The notes under the pieces: generated by a model
Seen by the model: the letters and a program-made list of their open reading frames with translations, nothing else
What the model was told of the DNA's origin: nothing
Database searches by the model: none
Assembly (NCBI RefSeq): GCF_007860105.1
Contig: NZ_SJPU01000001.1
Span: forward strand, 1,656,118 to 1,720,117
From: Allorhodopirellula heiligendammensis
GTDB lineage: Bacteria > Planctomycetota > Planctomycetia > Pirellulales > Pirellulaceae
DNA: 64,000 bases
Direction of reading: 5' to 3'
Shown: positions 62,966-64,000 of the stretch, piece by piece
Layout of the letters: every line of letters begins with the position of its first letter
How positions within the stretch are numbered: the first letter of the stretch is position 1
Position numbers and translations under genes: made by a program

Positions 62966-64000
62966 ATGACTCTACTGGTCTGCGTGGTAACGTCATTGGC
63001 CGTGGCAGCACGGGCGTGCGCGGAGGACTGGACCCCTGCTGTCGGGAATGGTCAGCACGTTGACAAGTCGTCTTTGGTGTCTAACTCTGACTTCTGGAAC
63101 ACGCCCATCTACAAACGTCACACAGAGAACGATGGCCCGACGGTGCTGATCATCGCGGGTGTTCGTGGCGATCAACCCGAAGGCGTCCTTGCGGCGGATG
63201 CGATCCGTCATTGGCCGATTCAACGCGGTCAGCTCATTGTTGTTCCTTGTGTCAATTGGCCGGCCATCATGGCGGGCACCGCGACGACGCCTGGCGAACC
63301 GCAAACGACCTATGACCTTGGAACCGCTTATCCGTCGCAACCGAAACAACACGAAGCGCGAACTCCTTTGGGGCGGTCGCTGTGGGCGTTTGCACAAAAT
63401 CTGAGGCCGGATCTGATCATTGACCTGCAGAGTTCCGTCGATGACTTCGGAAACGGCAAATACGGAACCGCGATTCTCTATCAGGGTGATCCAAGCACCG
63501 CCGCACTCGCCGAAGCAGGACGCAAAAAAGTCGATCAAAGTGGTTGTATCGGTCGTCCACAAGCGGTGACGCTTAACAGACCGATGCCCGACGGTTCATT
63601 CGTCGCTGCGATGAATCACAAGCACCAAACACCGGTGATAATTGTCAAAGCCTATCAGTCTCAGTCCGGCACGACGCGTTCGCGTAACGCCAGACAACAG
63701 CGTCATGTTGTTCACGGTGTGTTAGAGCACTTGAAGATGCTGAACGAAACCGTGCATCCGGACCAACTTCTGCCACCACGGCAAGCGAACGATAACTCGC
63801 TTCGCATTGGTGTCTTCACCGGGCCGGGAGCAGTAAGTAGTACAGGACATGGCCCATACTGGCTGATGCGATCATGGCAGGACCTTGAAGATCACCGTTT
63901 CGTTCCGATCGCAGGTGAGGAAGCTCGCAGCAACGCGATCCGACAGTTTGACGTGCTTTATTTTGGAGGCGGGACTTCCACCGAACAGGGCAAGAGTCTC
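62966..64000 (+). CDS. Secreted AstE-like plus BPL_N-like protein, 3' end outside window
   Basis: 345 residues are seen from ATG 62966 (signal-like M-T-L-L-V-C-V-V-T-S-L-A-V-A-A-R-A-C-A); the frame also has an ATG at 62900. No stop before base 64000. The N-terminal part (L-I-I-A-G-V-R-G-D-Q-P-E-G-V-L-A-A-D) resembles the succinylglutamate desuccinylase/aspartoacylase zinc-peptidase fold, with Glu after the G-D-Q-P motif. From about 63808 a second domain begins (R-I-G-V-F-T-G-P-G-A-V-S-S-T-G), like the biotin-protein ligase N-terminal (BPL_N) amidotransferase-like domain (Y-F-G-G-G-T-S). It may be the first gene outside the array or cassette 14. Confidence 0.68.
   Translation, partial: MTLLVCVVTSLAVAARACAEDWTPAVGNGQHVDKSSLVSNSDFWNTPIYKRHTENDGPTVLIIAGVRGDQPEGVLAADAIRHWPIQRGQLIVVPCVNWPAIMAGTATTPGEPQTTYDLGTAYPSQPKQHEARTPLGRSLWAFAQNLRPDLIIDLQSSVDDFGNGKYGTAILYQGDPSTAALAEAGRKKVDQSGCIGRPQAVTLNRPMPDGSFVAAMNHKHQTPVIIVKAYQSQSGTTRSRNARQQRHVVHGVLEHLKMLNETVHPDQLLPPRQANDNSLRIGVFTGPGAVSSTGHGPYWLMRSWQDLEDHRFVPIAGEEARSNAIRQFDVLYFGGGTSTEQGKSL

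Overview
The window is about 64 kb of chromosome from a planctomycete, most probably a Pirellulaceae member close to Rhodopirellula. The evidence is family content: PQQ/WD-type propeller proteins, a DUF1559 protein, a BBP7-type porin, secreted proteins with the planctomycete N-terminal motif L-E-x-R-x-x-A, cohesin and dockerin modules, and a very long GyrB. No 16S gene is present, so the genus is an inference.

Positions 1-22350 hold mainly housekeeping genes: a truncated propeller/TPR protein overlapping nadD, a manA-type isomerase, an FAH-family hydrolase, a TIM-barrel sugar isomerase, a von Willebrand A protein, a DJ-1/PfpI protein, a second propeller protein, gyrB, a secreted Gly-rich protein, a ligase-like plus aldehyde-dehydrogenase-like pair, and gpmI. 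Positions 22587-33147 are a surface and secretion block: BBP7 barrel, autotransporter-like protein, an ArsR regulator, then three proteins with the L-E-x-R-type N-terminus, the last with near-identical 306-bp cadherin-like repeats. After comM (33692-35233) comes a block of very large propeller proteins (35318-51117). Three of them share a C-terminal module, and the block is split between two convergent transcription units that overlap at their stop codons.

From 52230 the character changes. A 3' half of a tRNA-Pro(GGG) gene, with its own terminator on the left and no 5' half on the right, lies beside inverted and direct copies of a 12-bp word and a tyrosine recombinase gene. This looks like the left end of an integrative element whose right end is outside the window. 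Inside it is a complete integron: an integron integrase with the IntI-specific insertion but long extra N- and C-terminal regions (54796-56574), an attI-like region with five copies of a short word, and at least 13 gene cassettes (57020-62847), all in one orientation and each ending in a 90-94 bp attC site. The assignment is supported by an internal test: the first six bases of every cassette (TTACGA, TTCGCC, TTCCCC or TTCGTC) are the reverse complement of the R'' box of that same cassette, whatever its neighbour carries.

Six cassettes carry single ORFs (small zinc-ribbon, membrane or unknown proteins). Seven carry no convincing gene; each has two to four copies of a 14-nt perfect hairpin plus a conserved tail. 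These gene-less hairpin cassettes, their exchange of attC types, and the attI repeats that resemble one arm of the attC sites are the most unusual content. The window ends inside a secreted protein of AstE-like plus BPL_N-like architecture, which may be the next cassette or the flank of the array.
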